This document shows positions 6,455-11,815 of a DNA stretch of 11,815 nt, piece by piece. This DNA is from an uncultured Streptomyces sp. (GTDB lineage Bacteria > Actinomycetota > Actinomycetes > Streptomycetales > Streptomycetaceae). Below the pieces are notes generated by a model that saw nothing but the letters and a program-made list of their open reading frames with translations, searched no databases and was not told where the DNA came from. Position numbers and translations under genes: made by a program. The DNA lies in NCBI GenBank assembly GCA_946480485.1, contig CAMLJW010000125.1, positions 1-11,815 of the forward strand. The letters are read 5' to 3'. Position 1 is the first letter of the stretch; the number at the start of each line of letters is the position of its first letter.

Positions 6455-6715
6455 CGTCTGACCTGCGATTTCCTTGGTTGCAGTGTCTCCCGGTCCGCAC
6501 CCGGCCACAGGGCGCCGCCCACGGCGTCCATGACGGTCCGGGTGCGGTCTTCTTCACCCGGCCACAGATGGGCGTAGATCCGCAGCGTGATGACGGCGGA
6601 CGCGTGGCCGAGGACCAGCTGGACCTGCTTGGCGCTCGTTCCGCCGGCGATGAGGGCGGGGCGGCGAAGAAGTGACGCGGGCTCACCCTGTGCGGCAGCC
6701 CGACGGGTTTGCGGC
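6455..6715 (-). pseudogene. Tyrosine integrase 3' remnant (5' truncated, frameshifted)
   Basis: The minus strand encodes the catalytic end of an actinobacterial phage-type integrase in two frames. GLPHRVSPRHFFA (about 6665-6705) corresponds to the LPHRVTPHDLRHF region holding the conserved His and Arg, with three residues apparently lost. The frame then shifts, and LIAGGTSAKQVQLVLGHASA, VITLRIYAHLWPGEEDRTRT and VMDAVGGAL follow, including the LGH box and the catalytic Tyr (RIYAHLW). Nothing recognisable of the N-terminal SAM-like and core-binding domains remains upstream, and the original stop is not clear. The piece lies within 15-20 bp of the sodN stop. It is a relic of an integrative element or prophage and supports this being a point of past insertion. 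Confidence 0.8.
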
Positions 6716-6769
6716 CCCTCGCGGTCGGCTGCCTCTCTCCGCCTGCTTGGCCCAGTGGCACAACACCCT

Positions 6770-7501
6770 TCAGACGCGCAGGCGCTTGGCGAGCCGGCGG
6801 GCCCGTTCCTTGCCGCGCGCGACGAAGGCGGCCAGGTACACCACCGCGATCCACGGGCGGAGGTTGAGGTACTGCCCCTGCGTGATGATGCTCAACGTCA
6901 CGACGCAGGGCAGGGCGAGAACGGCCAGGGGGAGGTTGAGGCCCGTCCAGAATCTCAGCTCTTTGCGGTCGTCGTTCCGGTAGAAGAACAGGAACCCCAC
7001 GAACGAACTGACGAAGATCACTCCGGTGGCGAGGTCGACGGATCCCCCGAGGGGATCGGGGTCGGACCCTTTGGGCAGCTCGGTGTTCCTGAAGGGGTTG
7101 ATGTCCAGCAGGGCGACGCCGTTGGAGAGAAGCGAGTAGCCGATGACCGGAGCAGACACCAGGGTCAGCCACCCGCCGAGGGGGTGTTCCGGTCCGGTGA
7201 TGAGGAGCAACCCGACACTGAAGACCACCAGGGCCCAGGTCAGGTACCAGTAGTAGTTGTAGGAGTACGACCAGGCCCATGTACCCCACACGGCGTAGCA
7301 GAGCAGCAGAACGCCTGCACACAGCCATGTCTTCCGCGCGTGTTCGGTGCCGCCGAGGGTGTCCATCAGGTGCTCGGCCGCCCAGTGCCCCATACACTTC
7401 GGCGCCCCCTGCGCCCTCCGTGTGGCGGGGCGCCCGCACGGCGACTCGCGCTCCACATCCTTCAGCTTGGTGTACGAGCAGGTGAAGCCGAGGCCGCTCA
7501 C
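6770..7501 (-). CDS. Six-helix integral membrane protein, coupled to the caspase-ATPase gene
   Basis: The product has 243 residues and I do not recognise its family. A hydrophilic, Cys-containing N-terminus (Cys8, Cys22, Cys36; about 57 residues) precedes six hydrophobic segments at roughly 58-76, 83-102, 110-131, 155-174, 184-207 and 216-229. An aromatic patch (WSYSYNYYWYLTW) joins the first two, and the end is strongly basic (KERARRLAKRLRV), probably cytoplasmic. The start is GTG at 7501: its GTGA overlaps the TGA stop of the upstream 714-residue gene, the classic sign of translational coupling. The proteins are therefore probably made together and may form one membrane complex. A role as anchor, channel or effector is inference only. 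Confidence 0.85.
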   Translation of the reverse strand: MSGLGFTCSYTKLKDVERESPCGRPATRRAQGAPKCMGHWAAEHLMDTLGGTEHARKTWLCAGVLLLCYAVWGTWAWSYSYNYYWYLTWALVVFSVGLLLITGPEHPLGGWLTLVSAPVIGYSLLSNGVALLDINPFRNTELPKGSDPDPLGGSVDLATGVIFVSSFVGFLFFYRNDDRKELRFWTGLNLPLAVLALPCVVTLSIITQGQYLNLRPWIAVVYLAAFVARGKERARRLAKRLRV

Positions 7502-9642
7502 CCCCGTACCTCATACGTAGTGCCGGACGGCAGCTGCGCCTCCCGGGCAGCCACCACTCGCTCGTGCAGCCACTCGATGGCCGCGCGGCGGCTGGACTGC
7601 CAGACCTTCCACCAGGGGCCTTCGGTGAGCGGGACCGCGAACCATTTCTTGAGCTCGGCGGTGGAGACGCTGTGCTTCATCACCTCGTCGAGCACCCTGC
7701 GGCGACGGCGCAGCAACAGCATGCCGATGCTGTTGCCGATCAGGGCCAGCGCGGCGGCGGAGAGCAGCGAGACGGCGATCCACTCGGGCAGGAATCCTGC
7801 CTCGTCCTTGTCGGGTGACGGGGCGGACGCGTGCAGCAGGACGCTGGTGAGGGCGGTCGCCAACAGGGCGAGCCACGCGGTCAGCGCGATCCCGGCCCGG
7901 CGGCGCAGCCGGCGCAGCCGGTTCTTCTCTGACTCCGCCCAACCCGGGTTGGTGGTCAGCCACAGCGCCCACTTGCTGAACCGGTCCCATTCGCTCGGCA
8001 GCAGGTCGCGGTGGAGGCCCTCGCATCCGTTCCGGTCGGAGGCCACGAGGATGCCGTGCCACGTCTGGCTCAGCTCGTCGTAGCCCAGTTCGAAGTTGGG
8101 GCGGCCCTCTTCCCAGTCCTGGAAGAGCTTCCGGTCGAAGGGCACCCAGTGGAAGCTCATGCCGGGCGCGCCGAAACCGGGGTGTCCCCAGTGCTGGGTC
8201 AGGGCGTCCAGACTCGGCACCCGGTTGACGACGGTCTCGACGCGGAGCCGGTTGAAATCCTCCACGATCTGCGTGCAGTTGCTCAGGATCGTCTCCCGCT
8301 GCTCCTTGGCCCCGGCTCGGGCAGCGGCGACGATGAACGGGTGGTGGGCGGCGGTGAGCGAGTTGATCGCGAGCGGGTCGAACTGCGCGCCGCAGTCGAT
8401 GACCACGCAGCTGGCGCCCTGACGGATGCCCCGGTCGAACGCCGAGTCGAGGATCTGCCGACAGGCGACGTTGGAGCGGCGGTCCTTGATCTCGGCCACC
8501 AGGTCGAAGACGAAGAGCTTGTCGCTGGCCCGGGCCGCGGGCAGCAGCATGATCTTCCCGCAGTCGAACCGCTTCAGATAGTCCGGGGTGACATCGAGCA
8601 GCCCGTCGTGCAGCTGCCGCGACGGGGTACGGGTCGTGGACCGGGAGTGGGCCGCCACATGGTCCGCGAAGGTGCGGATCCGCCCGACATCGCGGTTGGC
8701 CCGCTGACACCACTCGCTGGTGCCGCCGAAGTGGCCGATGTCGGCGTCGAGATAGAGCACGTTGTTGCCGGACTCGGCCAGCAGCTCGGCCGTCATCATC
8801 GCGAGAGTGGTCTTGCCCACGCCGCCGGAGGTCCCCACGAAGGCCCAGCTGGGCATGGGTGGCTGATACGGGGAGGGCGGCGGCAGCGGGATGCTCCAGT
8901 CGGTGCCCTGGGCGGCGTGGTGCAAGGACGGGGTCTGGCTGCCCCGGGTGTCCCGCCGCACCACGTCCCGGATGTCGGACATCAGGGAGCTGACCCGGGC
9001 GACGCCGGCTCCGCCGTCGATTCCGCGGTCCAGTACGGAGAGCAGTGCGCGGGTGAAATTGCCGTGCCCGTGCTGGGGGTTCTCGCGGGCCACCTCGTCC
9101 GGGCCGCAGGCCGATACCACGATCCGGCCGTGCCCCTCCATCTGCAGGAACTCATCTGTGAGGGCCGCCGCGGCGCCCTTGGCGCCGATGGCGAAGCCGC
9201 GCCCGTCGCCCGCGAACGCGCCGCTGAAGCAGGTGTCGAGTATGACGAGCAGTCGGCGGGTCCGCAGCCGGTTCAGCAGCGCCCACACCTGCTGTACGGG
9301 CAATGCCGAGGCCAGCGGCTGGTCGATGTCGGTGTCGAAGGGCAGCAGAAAGGTGGACCAGCCCTTGTCGGAGTCGGCGTTTTCCCGCAGGTCGGACATG
9401 CCGTGCCCGGACCAGTAGATCAGCACGGGGTCGTTTTCGTCGGTGGCCCGCTGGTTCAGGCCGACCTCAAGTTCTCGGTAGATCTCCTGGCGGGTCGCTC
9501 CGTCGTTGGTCAGGGTCACGACCTCGAATCCGGCGGATTCGAGCCGCTGCGAGACCACTTCGGCGTCGTTGACCGCGCATTTCAGCGCGGGTACCTGATT
9601 CGCTGCGTAGCAGTCGATGCCGATGACGAGTGCCTGGGGCAC
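7498..9642 (-). CDS. Caspase-like protease fused to MinD/ParA-type ATPase and two C-terminal membrane helices
   Basis: The product has 714 residues. Residues 1-250 are a caspase-like (peptidase C14) domain: ALVIGIDCYA strand, catalytic His80 in YWSGHGM and nucleophile Cys138 in ILDTCFSG, followed by VVSACGPDEVA. A Pro-rich linker (252-264) joins a SIMIBI-class P-loop domain (265 to about 540) with GTSGGVGKTT (270-279), VLYLDADIGHFGG (switch I/Walker A'), VVIDCGAQFD (413-422) and VETVVNRVP. The lysine that precedes the GG in typical ParA/MinD loops is Ser272 here. Hydrophobic segments at 584-603 and 621-643, bordered by Arg-rich stretches, suggest a membrane-anchored hairpin, then a cytosolic tail. 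Start is GTG at 9642 with GGAGGG close upstream. It probably acts as an ATP-gated, membrane-linked protease in a conflict or defence system with its two neighbours; target unknown. Confidence 0.9.
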   Translation of the reverse strand: MPQALVIGIDCYAANQVPALKCAVNDAEVVSQRLESAGFEVVTLTNDGATRQEIYRELEVGLNQRATDENDPVLIYWSGHGMSDLRENADSDKGWSTFLLPFDTDIDQPLASALPVQQVWALLNRLRTRRLLVILDTCFSGAFAGDGRGFAIGAKGAAAALTDEFLQMEGHGRIVVSACGPDEVARENPQHGHGNFTRALLSVLDRGIDGGAGVARVSSLMSDIRDVVRRDTRGSQTPSLHHAAQGTDWSIPLPPPSPYQPPMPSWAFVGTSGGVGKTTLAMMTAELLAESGNNVLYLDADIGHFGGTSEWCQRANRDVGRIRTFADHVAAHSRSTTRTPSRQLHDGLLDVTPDYLKRFDCGKIMLLPAARASDKLFVFDLVAEIKDRRSNVACRQILDSAFDRGIRQGASCVVIDCGAQFDPLAINSLTAAHHPFIVAAARAGAKEQRETILSNCTQIVEDFNRLRVETVVNRVPSLDALTQHWGHPGFGAPGMSFHWVPFDRKLFQDWEEGRPNFELGYDELSQTWHGILVASDRNGCEGLHRDLLPSEWDRFSKWALWLTTNPGWAESEKNRLRRLRRRAGIALTAWLALLATALTSVLLHASAPSPDKDEAGFLPEWIAVSLLSAAALALIGNSIGMLLLRRRRRVLDEVMKHSVSTAELKKWFAVPLTEGPWWKVWQSSRRAAIEWLHERVVAAREAQLPSGTTYEVRG

Positions 9643-9688
9643 GGTCCCTCCAATCGGGCCGGTGCGGCGTTGTTCCTGAAGCGGGCTG

Positions 9689-10132
9689 CTATGCGGGCGC
9701 TACCGTGGTGCCGTCGCCGGGCTCGGTGCGGTGGCCGGACGGGTCGCCGGTGCGGTCACCGGTCTGCGCCCGTTCGATGAGGTCTGCCGCCAGCCGTTCC
9801 GCGTCCTCAGCCGAGTAACCCTCGATGGACACCGACCTGCCGTCGACCTTAAACCGATGCACCTTCCCGCGGTGCCGACGCAGGAAGGCGACGACCGTGC
9901 CGCCCACCGCGGTCCAAGCCGCGGGGTTGCCGGCGGTGGCGACGACCACCTCGTACCAGACGCCACGGGCTTCGCCCTCGGGGATGTCGAAGCCCTGCTC
10001 CCGCAGATACTCCCGGAGGCCGTCGGCCAGGTGGGCCGAGATCTGGAGTGACAGTCTGCGCCTGCCGTCCGGGGAACGCAGGACGAATGCGCCGAGGTTC
10101 TCGGCGCCCATGCCGTCATCACGGATGATCAC
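9689..10132 (-). CDS. EACC1-like small protein (effector-associated constant component type)
   Basis: The product has 147 residues and is the first gene of the caspase operon, ending 46 bp before the caspase start. After a short N-terminus come two alpha/beta-like segments (RRRLSLQISAHLADGLREYL, 24-43), a hydrophobic Ala/Gly helix (VVVATAGNPAAWTAVGGTVVAFL, 62-84), and RRHRGKVHRFKVDGRSVSIEGYSAEDAERLA (85-115). The layout of a hydrophobic helix, a basic turn, two strands and an acidic helix resembles EACC1 domains, small partners described by Aravind and colleagues next to caspase, trypsin and other effectors. The match is by pattern memory. The last 25 residues are a hydrophilic Gly/Asp/Thr tail. 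Start is GTG at 10132 behind GAGGAGGGG, slightly close at 4 bases. It may be a sensor or adaptor for the protease. Confidence 0.75.
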   Translation of the reverse strand: MIIRDDGMGAENLGAFVLRSPDGRRRLSLQISAHLADGLREYLREQGFDIPEGEARGVWYEVVVATAGNPAAWTAVGGTVVAFLRRHRGKVHRFKVDGRSVSIEGYSAEDAERLAADLIERAQTGDRTGDPSGHRTEPGDGTTVAPA

Positions 10133-10432
10133 TACCCCTCCTCAAAACCTCAACTACCCATACAGGCAAGCCAATTGATCGCGACGTTAGCGGCGACGCA
10201 GCGGATACTTGGCATGATTGCGCGGAGTGGCCTGTACGGTTCCGCCCGGCCGGCATGTGCACTTTTCGACCCCCAGTCCTTCACACCACGCGCAGTGCCG
10301 CCACACTGCGCGCCGTGTTCGTGGGCCACGGCGCCCGGTGGACGGTGATGCGGGACCCGGCGGCCGGCACGTACGGTCCGACGGAGCGGGAACGGGGGAC
10401 GGGAGGCCTGCCCCACCGGGCCTGAGGGGCGG
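10133..10432. other. Intergenic region upstream of the caspase operon
   Basis: About 300 bp separating the operon start from the DUF952 gene. The half near 10141-10250 is less GC-rich and should hold the operon promoter, though no clean -35/-10 pair stands out. Between about 10311 and 10426 one plus-strand frame (TLRAVFVGHGARWTVMRDP onward, stop at 10426) has very coding-like third positions. It has no plausible start or ribosome-binding site; it may be the 3' end of a lost gene. Confidence 0.5.
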
Positions 10433-10762
10433 TCACGCCCGCAGCCAGGGCTCCACGGCGATCACAGCGGTCGTCGGTACCGGGCCGTATATGTGCGGGA
10501 ACTCCTCGCCGCCCGGTTCCGGGGCCTCGTACTTCACCGTCGCTTCGAGCCGTTCGGGGTCGACGACCAGGACCACCAGTTCGTCGGGGCCGTCGTACGT
10601 GCCGTACAGGAAGTCGGCCACGCGCGGGAGTTGGGCGCGGGACGAGCAGCGGATGAAGCCCTCCTCCTGGAGGGCGCGTCCGCGCGTCGACAGCTCGTAC
10701 GCACCGGACTCGCGGGCCACGTCCCAGAGGGAGCGTTCGGTGATGTGCAGAAGTTCGGCCAT
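10433..10762 (-). CDS. DUF952 family protein
   Basis: The product has 109 residues, the usual length for DUF952, a small single-domain family of unknown function found widely in actinobacteria. Family features are the opening LLHITERSLWDVARESGAY, the central GFIRCSSRAQLPRVADFLY, LVVLVVDPERLEA and the closing FPHIYGPVPTTAVIAVEPW. No signal peptide or membrane segment is present, so it is likely cytosolic. ATG 10762 is preferred over GTG 10771 because homology starts at LLHIT and an AGAGCG sequence lies about 9 bases upstream; the ribosome-binding site is weak either way. A 12-bp tandem duplication lies just upstream in the leader. It reads in the same direction as the caspase operon but stops 300 bp before it, so it is probably separate. 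Confidence 0.9.
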   Translation of the reverse strand: MAELLHITERSLWDVARESGAYELSTRGRALQEEGFIRCSSRAQLPRVADFLYGTYDGPDELVVLVVDPERLEATVKYEAPEPGGEEFPHIYGPVPTTAVIAVEPWLRA

Positions 10763-10786
10763 GGGAGCCACGCTCTGTTGTCGTGC

Positions 10787-10813
10787 CGGATGTCCAGTCG
10801 GATGTCCAGTCGG
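10787..10813. repeat. 12-bp tandem duplication upstream of the DUF952 gene
   Basis: CGGATGTCCAGT is repeated exactly twice (10787-10798, 10799-10810) followed by CGG. It begins 25 bp upstream of the DUF952 ATG, so it lies in the leader or promoter. A length-variable simple duplication is the plainest reading. Confidence 0.7.
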
Positions 10814-10871
10814 GCCTGAGGCGGGGCCGCGCGGGCCTGAAGGTAGCCCTGGGTGGGTTCGCGGGACGGGC

Positions 10872-10897
10872 CGGGCTCGCGGGAGCGGGCTCGCGGG
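10872..10897. repeat. 12-bp direct repeat downstream of the zinc-ribbon gene
   Basis: CGGGCTCGCGGG occurs at 10872-10883 and 10886-10897, separated by AG. It lies 7 bp past the minus-strand stop of the 85-residue gene. It has no obvious hairpin and is probably a local slippage duplication. Confidence 0.6.
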
Positions 10898-10903
10898 GGA
10901 AGC

Positions 10904-11161
10904 TCAGGAATTCCGCTCCCCGGCCTCATCGGCCGCTTCGGGCGCTTCGGGCGCTTCGGGCGCTTCGCCCGTGTCGGGCCGCCCGGATTCCGTCGTGAGA
11001 TCGGGCTCGGACTCGGCCTCCTCCTTGTACGCCCTGCACTCGGGGTTCTTGCAGGGGCCTGGGCCCCACAGGGGTACGAACACGCCCAGGGTCTTGTGCC
11101 GGTGCACGACCGTGTCGACGGGCTGCCCGCAAACAGGACAGACGTACTCATCACTGGCCAT
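10904..11161 (-). CDS. Small zinc-ribbon-like protein with EAP repeat tail
   Basis: The product has 85 residues and I do not recognise a named family. Cys8-X2-Cys11 (CPVCG) and Cys37-X4-Cys42 (CKNPEC) flank a short strand-rich core (TLGVFVPLWGPG), suggesting one zinc-ribbon knuckle, with His20 and His22 as further possible ligands. The C-terminal half is acidic and disordered, with three EAP units (GEAPEAPEAPEAA, 66-77) encoded by a perfect 9-bp tandem repeat. ATG 11161 is the likely start, but GGAGG is only one base away, so translation could instead rely on a leaderless or nearly leaderless transcript: AATAT lies just upstream. Third-position GC supports coding. It lies between the DUF952 gene and the encapsulin remnant, all on the same strand. 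It might be an RNA- or DNA-binding accessory protein. Confidence 0.75.
   Translation of the reverse strand: MASDEYVCPVCGQPVDTVVHRHKTLGVFVPLWGPGPCKNPECRAYKEEAESEPDLTTESGRPDTGEAPEAPEAPEAADEAGERNS
10931..10967. repeat. 9-bp in-frame tandem repeat coding for EAP
   Basis: GGCGCTTCG is repeated three times without change (10941-10967), with a fourth imperfect copy GGCCGCTTCG at 10931-10940. On the minus strand it encodes Glu-Ala-Pro repeats in the 85-residue protein. The 9-bp unit keeps the frame, so copy number may vary between strains. Confidence 0.8.
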
Positions 11162-11308
11162 GCCTCCAGGATATTGCGGGACGGGTCGGCCCGACGGACG
11201 AGCGGCGCACCGCGGGTCAGCGGCGCGGATACGCCGGCGCCCGTGGGCTCGATCCCCACCCATGGCCGCCGGGCGCCGGGCATCGACAGCCGCAAGGGAA
11301 TGGGCCGC

Positions 11309-11632
11309 GGCCACACGCGTGTGGATGCGCAACACCGTCTGGGCGACGCCCAGTTCGTACGCACGCGGCGCCGCCTCGTAGTCGACGTACGTGCCCGGAA
11401 ACGGCCGGCTCTCAGGTGTGGCCGGCGGCGAGGTCGATCTCCTTCTCGCTGTACTTGTCGGCGCGCTGCTCGGGAGCCGAGTGCCGCTGAAGGTGCTCGC
11501 GCAGGGACTCGGAGCACTCCGCCATTTGTTCGAGTTCCTGGCGGGGCAGTGCGAGCACTGTGCAACTCCGAGCACGGCGTCGTCCCCGTAGGGCCCCTGC
11601 CGATCTTCGCGGAGCTCTTCGCCCAACGACAT
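11309..11632 (-). pseudogene. Remnant of a cyclic-nucleotide-binding-domain (family 2B, EshA-type) encapsulin shell gene
   Basis: Three minus-strand pieces follow the order of a family 2B encapsulin but in shifting frames. First, QGPYGDDAVLGV (about 11565-11600), equivalent to the KYGDETVLGV part of the cNMP-binding domain. Second, CTVLALPRQELEQMAECSES through KYSEKEIDLAAGHT (11412-11560), the end of that domain and linker. Third, FPGTYVDYEAAPRAYELG and VAQTVLRIHTRVA (11309-11405), where the shell fold resumes. About 25 residues (LADGDHFGD and on) are missing between pieces one and two, a stop and a one-base shift separate two and three, and everything after HTRVA, well over 200 residues, is gone. 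Intact members are about 465 residues and form nanocompartments; EshA has been linked to ppGpp and antibiotic production. Assignment rests on remembered family sequence and cannot encode a shell. Confidence 0.75.
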
Positions 11633-11815
11633 GAAAACGCCCCCCGTCACGCAGTGGTCTGCGAGAGCCTTCCCTCACGCAACGTGTCGGTGCTATGACA
11701 CGAATGGACGAGGTTGGATCTTCGCAGACGGGGCACAACGTAGGACTCACCGAAGGGGAACTCCAAGATCGAGCCACCCGTTGAACCGGGCGACGTACGA
11801 ACGACGAGGAGACAG
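11633..11815. other. Unassigned end of window
   Basis: No supported gene. Possibly further decayed 5' sequence of the encapsulin remnant on the minus strand. The last bases (ACGAGGAGACAG) include GAGGAGA, a good plus-strand ribosome-binding site, so a plus-strand gene may start just beyond the window. Confidence 0.35.

Noticed and set aside
6393..6531. Integrase frame continuing antisense through sodN
   Set aside because: Recognisable integrase sequence ends near 6500; the rest is a mirror of sodN.
8011..9780. Very long plus-strand open frame (589 codons) opposite the caspase-ATPase gene
   Set aside because: It is a mirror of the high-GC coding strand; the minus-strand frame has catalytic and P-loop motifs while the plus-strand translation shows none.
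10255..10426. 56-codon plus-strand frame ending VFVGHGARWTVMRDP onward to a stop at 10426
   Set aside because: The second half looks coding, but the start lacks a ribosome-binding site and the first part has poor codon use; no family recognised. Kept only as a note in the intergenic entry.
10787..10897. Short direct repeats as a possible CRISPR or att site
   Set aside because: Only two copies each, without spacers of uniform length and without a matching copy elsewhere in the window.
11412..11632. Stand-alone 67-residue gene broken by a 17-bp duplication between two GTGCTC copies
   Set aside because: Removing 17 bp restores a frame, but both halves match successive parts of a cNMP-binding encapsulin, so an internal deletion in a larger pseudogene explains it better.

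Overview
The window is typical Streptomyces chromosome: very GC-rich, with strong G/C preference at third codon positions, GTG/TTG starts, and a gene neighbourhood (malic enzyme, CGNR regulator, sodX, sodN) that I recall as matching the SCO5254-SCO5261 region of S. coelicolor. That synteny is from memory and has not been checked.

Layout. Positions 1-963 (+) hold the 3' part of a PadR-type regulator with a long charged coiled-coil tail. It converges on a zinc-less quinone oxidoreductase (2028-1063, -). A gene-free stretch (2029-2489) carries a malic-enzyme terminator and a probable dispersed Streptomyces repeat. The malic enzyme follows (3746-2490, -). From 3747 to 4932 there is a long intergenic region with repeats and palindromes. 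It ends in a deletion scar: the signal peptide of a substrate-binding lipoprotein (4278-4454, +) runs straight into a frameshifted, internally deleted SAM methyltransferase remnant (4451-4760, -). A CGNR zinc-finger regulator (4933-5562, +) overlaps tail-to-tail with sodX, the Ni-SOD maturation protease (5900-5466, -). sodX is divergent from sodN, nickel superoxide dismutase (6046-6441, +).

Immediately after sodN the sequence becomes accessory. A frameshifted tyrosine-integrase 3' remnant (about 6455-6715, -) is followed by a compact minus-strand operon, transcribed from 10132 down to 6770. It encodes a 147-aa EACC1-like protein, a 714-aa fusion of a caspase-like protease, a MinD/ParA-type ATPase and two membrane helices, and a six-helix membrane protein whose GTG start overlaps the stop of the fusion gene. 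This looks like a membrane-linked, caspase-effector conflict or defence system and is the most interesting part of the window.

Beyond it are a DUF952 protein (10762-10433, -), a small zinc-ribbon-like protein with EAP repeats (11161-10904, -), and a broken remnant of a cyclic-nucleotide-binding-domain (family 2B, EshA-type) encapsulin (about 11632-11309, -). The window therefore shows core metabolic and oxidative-stress genes next to a decayed and remodelled segment with three separate pseudogene scars. No tRNA, rRNA, CRISPR array or intact insertion sequence was seen.
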